NCBI RefSeq assembly: GCF_017114865.1
Contig: NZ_JADEYH010000026.1
Coordinates: 1-64,000, forward strand
Length of the DNA: 64,000 bases
From: Streptomyces verrucosisporus
GTDB taxonomy: Bacteria; Actinomycetota; Actinomycetes; Streptomycetales; Streptomycetaceae
Direction of reading: 5' to 3'
The notes under the pieces: generated by a model
What the model was told of the DNA's origin: nothing
What the model saw: only the letters and a program-made list of their open reading frames with translations
The model's database searches: none
Shown: positions 24,953 to 34,056 of the stretch, piece after piece
How positions within the stretch are numbered: position 1 is the first letter of the stretch
Layout: every line of letters begins with the position of its first letter
Translations under genes and position numbers: made by a program

Positions 24953-25654
24953 TCAGGCGCGGCCCTCCCGGGATCCCTCGTACGCGGCCGGCCGCACCGC
25001 CGCGAAGGCCGTGCCCGGCGCCAGTTCCGGCAGGCTGTTGCGGTGGACGTCGAAACCAGGGGTGGAGCGGGGCGCTTTCGGCAGCGGCGAGCGGACGGTG
25101 AGCACCGCGAAGGTCCGCCACCGGCCGAGCGGTTCGGCGGCCCGCAGGTCGAACACCAGCGGACCGCCGGCGAGCGCCCGCCGCAGGGCGGGGGGACTGC
25201 CGTGGACCGGGCGCAGCCGGCGGCGCGGGAAGGCGGCCAGCACCATGCCGCGCCCGCCGACCCGGTAGGTGAGCAGACTGCTGTACGGGCCGCCCAGCGC
25301 GTCGCCGCGCGGCAGTGGCAGCCGGCGCAGTACGGGAGGCCGGGCGCTGCTGGTCAGCAGCAGGTCGACGGGCCGGCCGGGGCCGCCCCCGTCCAGCGCC
25401 CGGACGGCGAGTCCGAGCCAGTCGGGCAGCGGCCGCGGCAGGCCGGCGCCCCGGGACAGCCGTACCAGGCACTCGTACCGGCCCAGCCCGTCCAGCCAGG
25501 GGACGCCCCAGGCGGCCCCGGTGAGACCGGGCATCACCAGCTCACCGGCGCAGGTCAGACCGTCGGGGTGGAAGGCGGGGGCGTGGCGCAGCCGGGCGAG
25601 CTGCCTGAAGCCCGCCCGGGTGCCGCGTACACGCAGGGGCACGGGTCGGGACAT
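24953..25654 (-). CDS. Divergent catalase-superfamily-like protein (233 aa)
   Basis: Weak but recognisable similarity to the catalase core: HPDGL near the start in place of the catalytic-His strand, then VRLSRGAGLPRPLPDWLGLAVRAL, matching the catalase order VRFS...DVRGFAVK, then VDLLLTSSARP. The protein is less than half of catalase length and I see no proximal heme Tyr motif. Similar proteins are often annotated as phosphodiesterase or hypothetical. AGGAGG five bases before ATG 25654 supports this start. Function is open. Confidence 0.68.
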   Translation of the reverse strand: MSRPVPLRVRGTRAGFRQLARLRHAPAFHPDGLTCAGELVMPGLTGAAWGVPWLDGLGRYECLVRLSRGAGLPRPLPDWLGLAVRALDGGGPGRPVDLLLTSSARPPVLRRLPLPRGDALGGPYSSLLTYRVGGRGMVLAAFPRRRLRPVHGSPPALRRALAGGPLVFDLRAAEPLGRWRTFAVLTVRSPLPKAPRSTPGFDVHRNSLPELAPGTAFAAVRPAAYEGSREGRA

Positions 25655-25854
25655 CGGCGCCTCCTGGAGGTGGGCGGACCGGCCGGACTCGCCGGCGGGT
25701 TCCGGTTGAACCCTCCCGGTCCGCAGTTGCCGCGGGGCGGGTGCCGAAACCCCGGCGCGCCCGGCACCGGACCGCCGCCTTACCGGCCGGCCGGGGGAGG
25801 GCCCATACTGGACGGGCCGGGGGGCGGCAGGGCGAGAGGGGGCGGCGGCACGCG

Positions 25855-26976
25855 ATGAGGCGGAGCACACTGATCCAGGGCCGGTACCGGCTGCTGGACC
25901 TCGTCGGGCGCGGCGGTATGGGACAGGTGTGGCGCTCGCACGACGAGTCGCTGGACCGCGAGGTCGCCGTCAAGTGCCTCAAGCCGCTTGGCGGCCAGGA
26001 CGACCCGCACGCGACCGGGGCGCTGCGCGAGCGCTTCCGCCGCGAGGCGCGCCTCGCGGCCTCGCTCCAGCACCGCGGTGTGACCGTCGTCCACGACTTC
26101 GGAGAGCACGACGGAGTGCTCTACCTGGTGATGGAGCTGCTGAACGGGCACGACCTCGGCCGGCTCCTGGAACTGGGCGGACGGCGGCCGCTGCCCGTGC
26201 CCGACCTCTTCGACATCGCCGAGCAGATGGCCGACGCCCTCGCCTACACCCACGACCGGGGCATAGTCCACCGCGACCTCAAACCCGCCAACGTGATGCG
26301 CACCGCCGACGGCACCGTGAAGATCTGCGACTTCGGCATAGCCCGGCCCGACTGCGGCACGGCCTCCCCGTCAGGGTCCACCGGAACCAACGGCGGCTTT
26401 CCCATGGGCACCCCGCACTACATGTCGCCCGAGCAGATAGCCGGAGCCCACCTCGACCACCGCAGCGACCTGTACTCGCTCGGCTGCGTGCTGTACGAGA
26501 TGGCCACCGGCGCCCCGCCCTTCGACCTGGAGGGCACCTGGGGCGTCTTCGTCGGCCACCGCGAGACCGCCCCCCGCCCGCCGCGCGAACTCCGCCCCGG
26601 CCTGCCCGGGGACCTGGAGCGGATCATCCTCGACCTGCTGGCCAAGGAACCGCACGAGCGGCCCGGGGACGCGGCGGAACTCGGCCGCCGTACCGCCGAG
26701 GCGCGCCGCGCGGGGAGCCCCGGCGGGCGGCCGGCCCCGCTCCGGGAGCGGCCCGGCTCCTTCGGACGGCTCCCGGTGTGGACCCACGGCATGGGCGCCG
26801 GCGCCAGGGCCGTCGCCGGCCTGCCGCCGCGTCCCGGCACCTCGCCGCTCTTCGGACACCAGGGGGTGCTCAGTGGCCCGTGGACCGGCCCCGGAGCCGA
26901 CGCCGGGCAAGCCGGTGCCGACCGGGACGGGGATCAGCCGGTGAGGGCCGCCACCGCCTCCTCGACGCTGCCGTAG
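25855..26976 (+). CDS. Soluble Ser/Thr protein kinase, PknB-like (373 aa)
   Basis: Hanks-type kinase domain at about 10-275: GRGGMGQVW P-loop, catalytic Lys40 (VAVKCLK), HRDLKPANV, DFGIA, GTPHYMSPEQ and a DLYSLGCVLYEM helix. No transmembrane segment or PASTA domain; the Gly/Pro-rich 100-aa tail is probably disordered. ATG 25855 follows a GAGGGGGCGG stretch. Its last 43 bp overlap the 3' end of the opposing STAS gene. Its substrates could be the nearby STAS and phosphatase proteins, but that is a guess. Confidence 0.9.
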   Translation: MRRSTLIQGRYRLLDLVGRGGMGQVWRSHDESLDREVAVKCLKPLGGQDDPHATGALRERFRREARLAASLQHRGVTVVHDFGEHDGVLYLVMELLNGHDLGRLLELGGRRPLPVPDLFDIAEQMADALAYTHDRGIVHRDLKPANVMRTADGTVKICDFGIARPDCGTASPSGSTGTNGGFPMGTPHYMSPEQIAGAHLDHRSDLYSLGCVLYEMATGAPPFDLEGTWGVFVGHRETAPRPPRELRPGLPGDLERIILDLLAKEPHERPGDAAELGRRTAEARRAGSPGGRPAPLRERPGSFGRLPVWTHGMGAGARAVAGLPPRPGTSPLFGHQGVLSGPWTGPGADAGQAGADRDGDQPVRAATASSTLP

Positions 26977-27290
26977 AAGTCGAAGATCTGGTCCAGCCCG
27001 ACGATCCCGAAGACACGCATGATGTCGTCGTCCAGACCGGCCAGCGCCAGGCTGCCGCCCACGGCCTGGGTGAGGTGGTAGGCCGTGATCAGGACGGTGA
27101 TGCCGCTGGAGTCGCAGTAGACCAGGCCGGACAGGTCGATGACGACCGCGGTTCCCCGGTCGCGGGGCAGCTCGTTGAGCGCCTGGCGCATCCGGTCGGC
27201 GGTGTGGTGGTCCAGTTCGCCGGCCACCTCCAGCAGACAGGGGCCCGCGGGGTGGGGGCGCAGCGTGACGGTCAGATCTCGGTCGGGCAC
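26934..27290 (-). CDS. STAS-domain anti-sigma-factor antagonist (118 aa)
   Basis: SpoIIAA/RsbV-like protein with EVAGELDHHTADRMR and the phospho-site motif YCDSSGITVL (S61/S62). It would be phosphorylated by an RsbW-type kinase and reactivated by a SpoIIE phosphatase. GTG 27290 follows AGGAGA by six bases. Divergent from the 1380-aa hybrid kinase/phosphatase, whose C-terminal HATPase and PP2C domains are plausible partners. Confidence 0.9.
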   Translation of the reverse strand: MPDRDLTVTLRPHPAGPCLLEVAGELDHHTADRMRQALNELPRDRGTAVVIDLSGLVYCDSSGITVLITAYHLTQAVGGSLALAGLDDDIMRVFGIVGLDQIFDFYGSVEEAVAALTG

Positions 27291-27583
27291 CCGTGTTCTC
27301 CTGTACGCGCTGGTCGGTCCGGTCGTCCCCCCACGGCACGGCCCGGGAGGCGGGACGGCGCCGGGGCGGGACTCCCCGCGGTGCGGATCCGCGGGGACGC
27401 TGATCGACTGCCCGCTCCCGGAGCGGGCGAACCCCGCGACCCGGCCGCGCCACGGGCCGTGGCCGACCGCGTTTATCCTACGGGACCGGATGCGGCGCAT
27501 CCTCGCCGTACCAGTGGATATGCGCATCGGTGACGGGGTCGCGGGACCGCGGGTGCACACGGCGGGCGAGGAGGGCGGAGGCG

Positions 27584-30500
27584 ATGGGCGACGCTGACGG
27601 GGCCGAGCCGCTGGAGCTGCTCTTCCCCGGGAACGGCGAGATGGCCGAAAGGATGCGCGCCCTCGACTGGGCGGGCACCCCGATGGGCGACCCGGCCGGC
27701 TGGCCGGCGAGTCTGCGTACGGCCTGCCGCATCTGCCTGACCTCCCGCTACCCCATGTTCCTGTGGTGGGGCGAGGACCTGCGGTTGCTGTACAACGACG
27801 CCTATCTTCCACTGCTGGGCGACAAGCACCCCGGGCTGGGCAAGCCGGGCAGGCAGGTGTGGGGCGAGATCTGGGACGTGATCGGCCCGATGCTGCGGTC
27901 GGTGACGGAGACCGGGCAGGCCACCTGGTCGGAGGACCTGCTGCTGAGGATGGAGCGGCACGGCTATCTGGAGGAGTCGTACTGGACGTACTCCTACAGT
28001 CCGCTGCACGACGACGACGGCCGGGTGCGGGGGGTGTTCACCGCGTGCAACGAGACCACCGAGCGCGTCGTGGGCGAGCGGCGGCTCGCCGTGCTGCAGG
28101 ATCTGGGCGCCCAGGCGGGCACCGCCCGCAGCGTGGGGGAGGCGTGCCGACTGGTCGCCGGGGTGCTGGGCCGCGCGCAGCGGGACGTGCCGTTCGCCGC
28201 GGTCCACCTGCGCGACTCCGGCGGTGAGCCGGTCCCGGCCGCCGTCAGCCCGCCGGGCACGTCCCTCCGGCCCCTGCCCCAGGGTCCCGGGGACTGGCCC
28301 CTGGAGCGGGTGCTGGCCACCGGCGAGCCGGTGGCCGTCGATGACGTCGTGCCCCGGTTCGGGCGGCTGCCGTCCGGAGGCTGGGAGAGGCCGCCGACCC
28401 AGGCGGTGGTCCTGCCGCTGCCGGGCGAGACCGGGACGGGGCCGGTCGGGGCGATCGTCCTGGCCGTCAGTGCCGGGCGGGTCCTGGACGACAACTACCG
28501 GGCCTTCTTGGACCTGGTGGCCCGGCAGACCGCCGCGCTGGTCAACGGAGCCGTGGCGTACGAGGTCCAGCAGCGCAGGGCCGAGGAACTCGCCGAGCTG
28601 GACCGCGCCAAGACCGCGTTCTTCTCCAACATCAGCCACGAGTTCCGCACCCCGCTGACGCTGATCACGGGCCCGCTGGAGGAGCTGCGCGGGCAGCTCG
28701 CCGGAGCCGGTGAGCGGGTCGGGGAGGAGCTGGAGGTCATCCACCGCAACGCGTTGCGCATGGGCAAGCTCGTCAACACCCTGCTGGACTTCTCCCGCAT
28801 CGAGGCCGGGAGGATGCGGGCCGGCTTCGAACCGGTGGACCTGGCGGCCGTCACCACGGGGCTCGCCGGCGTCTTCCGCTCGGCGGTGGAGCGGGTCGGC
28901 CTGGACTTCGAGGTGGACTGCCCCGCGCTGCCCGAACCGGTCCACATCGACCGCGACATGTGGGAGAAGGTGGTCCTCAACCTGCTGAGCAACGCGCTGA
29001 AGTTCACCTTCGACGGCTCCATCGGTGTGACGCTGCGCGCCGAGGACGGACAGGCGGTGCTGCGCGTGTCCGACACCGGCGTCGGGGTGCCCCGCGGCGA
29101 GCTGCCGAGGCTGTTCGAGCGGTTCCACCGCATCGAGAACGCCCGCGCGCGCTCGAACGAGGGCAGCGGCATCGGGCTGGCGATGGTGAAGGAACTGGTC
29201 GGCCTGCACAGCGGCACCATCACCGCCGACAGCACCGAGGGCGAGGGCACCGTATTCACCGTCCGGCTGCCCTTCGGGACGGCGCATCTGCCGGCCGGTT
29301 CGGTGGTCCGGGGCGCCGAACCGTTCCCGGTGTCCGCCGCGGACCCGTACCTCCAGGAGGCGCTGCGGTGGCTGCCGGACGGGGAGGAAGGGGAGGAGGG
29401 GGAGGACGAGCGAGGGGGCACCGGGCGGGACGAGCCCGTACCGCCGGCCCCCGGGACGGCGCGGGCCCGGGTGCTGGTCGCCGACGACAACGCCGACATG
29501 CGCGAGTACCTGCGGCGGATCCTGGCCCCCGGCTACCGGGTGACGACGGTGGCCGACGGGCGGGCGGCCCTGGAGGCGGTCCGCGCCGACGCCCCGGACA
29601 TGGTCGTCAGCGATGTGATGATGCCCCGGATGGACGGCCTGGAGCTGGTGGCGGCGCTGCGCGCCGACTCCCGCACCGCCTCCGTGCCGGTGCTGCTGCT
29701 GTCGGCCAGGGCCGGCCAGGAGGCGTCCATCGAAGGACTGGAGGCGGGAGCCGACGACTACCTGGTCAAGCCGTTCTCCGCCGCGGAGCTGCTGGCGCGG
29801 GTACGGGCGGCCGTGAAGCTGTCGCGGCTGCGCAACCACCACGCCCAGTGGCGCACCGCCCTGGTCGACTCGCTCCAGGAGGCGTTCTTCGTCTGCGACG
29901 AGGAGGGCGCCGTCGTCGAGATCAACTCCGCCTTCACCGACGTGCTCGGCTACGGCCCGGAGGACCTCCCCTACCGGCCCAAGCACCCCTGGTGGCCGGA
30001 CGAGGACACCGACTCCGAGGCCCACCGTGCCATCGAGAGGGCCTTCGCCCAGGTCGTGGGCGAGCGGAAGGGCAGCTACGTCACCCCCGTCAGGCACCGC
30101 GACGGACACCGGCTGTGGGTGTACGCCTCCTTCAACGAGGTCCGCGACCCCGACACCGGCAGGCGCATGGTGGTCGGCACCTTCCGCGACGTCACCGCCG
30201 AACGCCTCACCGCCCAGCGCGAGACCGCCCTGGCGGCGCTGAGCGTACGGCTGTCCGAGGCCGGGAGCGTCCCCGAGGCCCTGCGGGCCGCGCTCGACGA
30301 ACTGCGCGGGGTGTGGCGGGCCCCCCGCGCGCTGGCCGTCACCTGGGACGGCCCGGACCGGGCCCCCCGGCCGGCCGCCGCGGTGCCCGGCACCGCGTGG
30401 GGCCGGCCGGGCGACCCGGTGCGCGAGGCCGTCGACTCCCTGCGCGGCCGCAACCCCCTGCATCCGGTGGCCACCGCCGAACCGGCCGGAATCGGCATCA

Positions 30501-31726
30501 CCCTGGAGCATCCCGGGGGGCCGCTGGCTCTGTGGGTCGAGGCCGGCGCGGAACGGCCCTTCATCGGCGAGGACCACACCCTGCTGGCCGTGCTGGGCGG
30601 CTACCTCGGACAGACGCTGCAACGCGTCCACGTCTTCGAGCAGCAGCGCGAGACCGCCCTGGCCCTCCAGCGGGCCATCCTCGGCCCCGACCGCCTCCCG
30701 GCGGGGTTCGCCGTCCGCTACGAGCCCGCCGCCCGGCCCCTGGAGGTCGGCGGGGACTGGTACGACACCGTCGAACTGCCCGACGGCCGTATCGGCATCG
30801 TCGTCGGCGACTGCGTCGGCCGCGGCCTGGAGGCGGCCACCGTCATGGGCCAGCTGCGCAGCGCCTGCCGGGCCCTGCTGCTGCAGCTCGCCGACCCGGC
30901 CCAGGTGCTGACCGCGCTCGACCGGTTCGCCGCCCTGATCCCCGGAGCGTTGTGCGCCACCGTCTTCTGCGGTGTGCTCGACCCCTCGACCGGCCGGCTG
31001 GCCTACAGCAGCGCCGGCCACCCGCCGGGCATCCTGACCCACCCGGACGGCACCACCGAACTGCTCGACCAGGCCCGCTCCATCCCCCTGGCGGTGCGGC
31101 CGGGGCGCCCGCGGCCCACGGGAACGCGCACCATGCCGCCGGCCTCCGTCCTGCTGCTGTACACCGACGGCCTGATCGAGCGCCGCAGCCGCCCGCTGCA
31201 CGCGGGCATCGCCGAGGCCTCGGCCGCCGCCCGGCGCGGGCGCGGCGCGGACCTGGAGAAACTGGCCGACGACGTCCGCACCGGTCTGGAACCGGCCGGC
31301 GGCTACGACGACGACATGGCGCTGCTGCTCTACCGCCACCCCGCGCCCCTGGAAGTGGCCTTCCCCGCCGAGTCCGCCCAGCTCGCCCGCGTCCGCGGCG
31401 CCCTGCGCGACTGGCTGGAGCGGCTGGAGGCCGGACCGCGTCTGACGCAGGCGGTCCTGGTCGCGGTGGGGGAGGCCTGCGCCAACGCCATCGAGCACGG
31501 CCACCGCCACAATCCCGGCCGCACCGTGCGCCTGAGGGCCGTCGCCGCCGCGGACGACCTGCACTTGACCGTCACCGACACCGGGAGCTGGAAGCCCCCG
31601 CGGCCCGAGGCCAACGCCCACCGCGGCCGCGGCCTGATCCTGATCCACGCGCTCATGGACCAGGTCGGCATCGTCACCGACGAGACCGGAACCACCGTTG
31701 ACATGCATGTGAGGATCACACGTTGA
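27584..31726 (+). CDS. Hybrid sensor: PAS-GAF-HisKA-HATPase-REC-PAS-GAF-PP2C-HATPase (1380 aa)
   Basis: Very large cytoplasmic signalling protein. In order: PAS (about 45-160), GAF (165-320), HisKA with H352 in SHEFRTPLT, HATPase (450-570, NLLSNALKF), receiver domain (630-745) with D677 in VVSDVMMPRMDG, second PAS (755-880), GAF-like (885-1025), SpoIIE phosphatase (1030-1230, GGDWYD, DCVGRG, YTDGLIE, DDMALLL) and an RsbW-type HATPase (1260-1375, GEACANAIEHG). It joins a two-component phosphorelay to both activities of a partner switch. ATG 27584 follows GGAGG. The stop overlaps the STAS gene behind it. Confidence 0.9.
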   Translation: MGDADGAEPLELLFPGNGEMAERMRALDWAGTPMGDPAGWPASLRTACRICLTSRYPMFLWWGEDLRLLYNDAYLPLLGDKHPGLGKPGRQVWGEIWDVIGPMLRSVTETGQATWSEDLLLRMERHGYLEESYWTYSYSPLHDDDGRVRGVFTACNETTERVVGERRLAVLQDLGAQAGTARSVGEACRLVAGVLGRAQRDVPFAAVHLRDSGGEPVPAAVSPPGTSLRPLPQGPGDWPLERVLATGEPVAVDDVVPRFGRLPSGGWERPPTQAVVLPLPGETGTGPVGAIVLAVSAGRVLDDNYRAFLDLVARQTAALVNGAVAYEVQQRRAEELAELDRAKTAFFSNISHEFRTPLTLITGPLEELRGQLAGAGERVGEELEVIHRNALRMGKLVNTLLDFSRIEAGRMRAGFEPVDLAAVTTGLAGVFRSAVERVGLDFEVDCPALPEPVHIDRDMWEKVVLNLLSNALKFTFDGSIGVTLRAEDGQAVLRVSDTGVGVPRGELPRLFERFHRIENARARSNEGSGIGLAMVKELVGLHSGTITADSTEGEGTVFTVRLPFGTAHLPAGSVVRGAEPFPVSAADPYLQEALRWLPDGEEGEEGEDERGGTGRDEPVPPAPGTARARVLVADDNADMREYLRRILAPGYRVTTVADGRAALEAVRADAPDMVVSDVMMPRMDGLELVAALRADSRTASVPVLLLSARAGQEASIEGLEAGADDYLVKPFSAAELLARVRAAVKLSRLRNHHAQWRTALVDSLQEAFFVCDEEGAVVEINSAFTDVLGYGPEDLPYRPKHPWWPDEDTDSEAHRAIERAFAQVVGERKGSYVTPVRHRDGHRLWVYASFNEVRDPDTGRRMVVGTFRDVTAERLTAQRETALAALSVRLSEAGSVPEALRAALDELRGVWRAPRALAVTWDGPDRAPRPAAAVPGTAWGRPGDPVREAVDSLRGRNPLHPVATAEPAGIGITLEHPGGPLALWVEAGAERPFIGEDHTLLAVLGGYLGQTLQRVHVFEQQRETALALQRAILGPDRLPAGFAVRYEPAARPLEVGGDWYDTVELPDGRIGIVVGDCVGRGLEAATVMGQLRSACRALLLQLADPAQVLTALDRFAALIPGALCATVFCGVLDPSTGRLAYSSAGHPPGILTHPDGTTELLDQARSIPLAVRPGRPRPTGTRTMPPASVLLLYTDGLIERRSRPLHAGIAEASAAARRGRGADLEKLADDVRTGLEPAGGYDDDMALLLYRHPAPLEVAFPAESAQLARVRGALRDWLERLEAGPRLTQAVLVAVGEACANAIEHGHRHNPGRTVRLRAVAAADDLHLTVTDTGSWKPPRPEANAHRGRGLILIHALMDQVGIVTDETGTTVDMHVRITR

Positions 31727-32022
31727 CCACCACCCTGACACTCACCGACCAGCAGCGTCCCGACGGCACCCCGGTCCTCGTGGCCGAGGGGGAGATCGAC
31801 ATGAGCAACGTCGGCGAGTTCCGGGCCGCGGTGGACCGGGCCGCCGGCGCCGGCGCCGGACGGCTGGTGGTGGACCTCACCGCCGTGGACTACCTGGACA
31901 GCGCCGGGCTGGCGGCGCTGTTCGCCCACGCCGACCGTCTGGAACTGATCGCCCCGCCGCTGCTGGGCCCCGTCCTCACCGTCTCGGGCCTCGCCGACCT
32001 GGCCACCGTGCACATGGCCTGA
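31723..32022 (+). CDS. STAS-domain anti-sigma-factor antagonist (99 aa)
   Basis: Small STAS protein with EGEIDMSNVGEFRAAV and DLTAVDYLDSAGLAALF, where the Ser of LDSAG is the phosphorylation site. It begins with TTG inside a TTGA overlap with the hybrid kinase/phosphatase stop, so it is translationally coupled and the natural substrate of that protein's PP2C/HATPase end. About 10 residues shorter than usual at its C-terminus. Confidence 0.88.
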   Translation: MTTTLTLTDQQRPDGTPVLVAEGEIDMSNVGEFRAAVDRAAGAGAGRLVVDLTAVDYLDSAGLAALFAHADRLELIAPPLLGPVLTVSGLADLATVHMA

Positions 32023-32046
32023 CGGGCGGCCGGGCCTCCGGAAGCG

Positions 32047-32063
32047 CCCCGTCCATGACGGGG
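32047..32063. terminator. Short hairpin between convergent genes
   Basis: CCCCGTC-CAT-GACGGGG lies in the 43-bp gap between the STAS gene and the beta-lactamase-like gene. Confidence 0.5.
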
Positions 32064-32065
32064 TG

Positions 32066-33934
32066 TCAGTCGGCCGAGAGCGACCAGCCGTCGGCCGTGA
32101 CACGGCCGGCGTCCCGGCGCCGCGAGTCGTCGAACACCGTGCGCCCGCCGTCCTCGATCCGGACGCCGTCGACGTACACGCCGCGTCCCACATAGCGGGC
32201 GTCGGTGGTGTACCGCCAGCGCAGCCGCACCGCCCGGCCGCGCCAGGCGTCCAGGTCCGCCAGCGCCCGGTGCCAGACGCGTCCGGAGAAGCCGTGCAGC
32301 GCACCCTCCGGGTGCTCCACCGGGGCCTGGCCGGGGCGGGAGGTGGTGAACGGCACCGGCTTCCACGTGACGCCGCCGTCGCCGGACGCCTCCAGGCGCA
32401 GGACGTCGAAGGTGCGCTCGGTGTCCCACCACACCGAGAAGCTCAGCCGGGCGCCCGTACCGCCGTCCGCGCCCTCTTCCGCGCCGTCGCCGAGCGCCAC
32501 CTCGGGCAGGGCGAGCACGGCCGGGGCGCCGCTCGTCGTCCCAGAGAACCAGGCCGCGCGCCCGGCAGCGGGACGCACCGGCACGGCCCGGGCCAGATGG
32601 GTGGCGGCGGCCACGCGCGGCGCGCTGCCGGAGCGCCAGGTGCGCACCGGGTGGACGGAGTTGCCCAGCAGCACCAGGAAGGTGTCGGTGGTCGGGTCCA
32701 GCACCAGGCAGGTGCCCGTGAAGCCGGTGTGCCCGGCGGTGCGGGGGGTCGCCATGGCCCCCATGAACCAGTGCTGGTACAGCTCGAAACCGAGGCCGTG
32801 CTCGTCGCCGGGGAAGGCGGTGTTGAAGTCGCGGAAGAGCAGGTCCACCGACTCCGGCTCCAGGACGCGGGCGCCGCCGTACGCGCCGCCGTTCAGCAGG
32901 GCGCGGCACAACACGGCCAGGTCCCAGGCGCGGGAGAAGACCCCGGCGTGGCCGGCCACGCCGCCGAAGGCGTACGCGTTCTCGTCGTGGACCTCGCCGT
33001 GCACCATGCCCCGGTCCAGGCCCGACCAGGGGCGGCGGGCGTCCTCGGTCGCGGCGATGAGCGGCTTCCAGGAGGCGGGCGGGTTGTAGCGGGTCCACCG
33101 CATGCCCAGCGGTCCGGTGATGTCCTCGCGCAGCAGCGTGTCCAGCCCCTTGCCGGTGACCCGCTCCAGCACGAGCTGAAGGGTGATCAGGTTGAGGTCG
33201 GAGTAGCGGTACACCGTGCCCGGCGGGTCCAGGGGCTCCTCCCGCCACAGCCGCCGCAGCCGGTCCTCCCCGGTGGGCTCGGCGTACAGCGGGAGCCAGG
33301 CGGCCAGCCCGGAGGTGTGGGTGAGCAGATGCAGCAGGGTGATCTTCTCCTTGCCCGCCGCGCCGAACTCCGGCAGGTAGGAGGCGACCTCGCCCTCCAG
33401 GTCCAGGGCGCCGCGCTCCATCTGCCGCACGGCCAGGATCGCGGTGAACAGCTTGGAGACGGAGGCCAGGTCGTAGACGGTCTCCGGGACGGCGGGGACC
33501 TGTTCGCCGGCGGGGAGCTCGACGCCGGTGCCGGTGGCCTCGTCGTAGGCCGAGTAGCGCACCGCGTGGCCGATGGCCTCGTGGAGGGCGACGGTGCCGC
33601 CGCGTCCGGCCAGCAGGACCGCGCCCGCGTACCAGGGGTGCTCGGGGGAGGGGCCCAGGAAGGTCCGCGCGTCCTCCACCAGGCGCCGCAGATGCGGCTC
33701 CAGCAGTCCGGCCCGCCGCGCGGAGCCGCGGCGCAGGACGGGCGCGTGCCCGCCGGCGGCGAGGGCGTGCCCGCCCCGGGCGCGGGCCGCCGCGACGGGC
33801 GCCGAGGCCAGGACCAGGCCGCCGCCGAGCGCGAGCGCCCGCAGGCCGAGCTGCCGCCGGCCGATGTCCCCGCCCGCGTCCGGGCCGGAGGCGGGCGCAG
33901 GGCCCGGTGTGCGATCCCGTGCCGAACCTGTCAT
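32066..33934 (-). CDS. Tat-exported serine beta-lactamase-fold hydrolase (622 aa)
   Basis: Class C/S12-type hydrolase. A twin-arginine signal (RRQLGLR at 26-32, then a hydrophobic stretch and Ala-rich cleavage region) directs export. The catalytic SxxK is S158-V-S-K161; the YSD motif and an HTGFTGT segment complete the core by about 420. The remaining 200 residues form an extra C-terminal domain with a beta-sandwich look (DTERTFDVLRLEASGDGGVTW, VWHRALADLDAW). Family members are peptidases, esterases or peptidoglycan enzymes. ATG 33934. Confidence 0.88.
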   Translation of the reverse strand: MTGSARDRTPGPAPASGPDAGGDIGRRQLGLRALALGGGLVLASAPVAAARARGGHALAAGGHAPVLRRGSARRAGLLEPHLRRLVEDARTFLGPSPEHPWYAGAVLLAGRGGTVALHEAIGHAVRYSAYDEATGTGVELPAGEQVPAVPETVYDLASVSKLFTAILAVRQMERGALDLEGEVASYLPEFGAAGKEKITLLHLLTHTSGLAAWLPLYAEPTGEDRLRRLWREEPLDPPGTVYRYSDLNLITLQLVLERVTGKGLDTLLREDITGPLGMRWTRYNPPASWKPLIAATEDARRPWSGLDRGMVHGEVHDENAYAFGGVAGHAGVFSRAWDLAVLCRALLNGGAYGGARVLEPESVDLLFRDFNTAFPGDEHGLGFELYQHWFMGAMATPRTAGHTGFTGTCLVLDPTTDTFLVLLGNSVHPVRTWRSGSAPRVAAATHLARAVPVRPAAGRAAWFSGTTSGAPAVLALPEVALGDGAEEGADGGTGARLSFSVWWDTERTFDVLRLEASGDGGVTWKPVPFTTSRPGQAPVEHPEGALHGFSGRVWHRALADLDAWRGRAVRLRWRYTTDARYVGRGVYVDGVRIEDGGRTVFDDSRRRDAGRVTADGWSLSAD

Positions 33935-34056
33935 ACCGCGCCCCTTCGGGAAAGTATCCTCCAGTGGATCGGGAGAACGCTGAAACCTTCTTCCCGAGCG
34001 CTCCGCCCGTCAACCCCCGCGGCACGGCGGACGGGCGTTCCGGGCGTCCCGCCCGC

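Noticed and set aside
27473..31741. Minus-strand open frame of 1422 codons opposite the hybrid kinase/phosphatase
   Set aside because: Low-complexity Gln/Val/Gly/Arg translation without motifs; the plus strand has nine recognisable domains.
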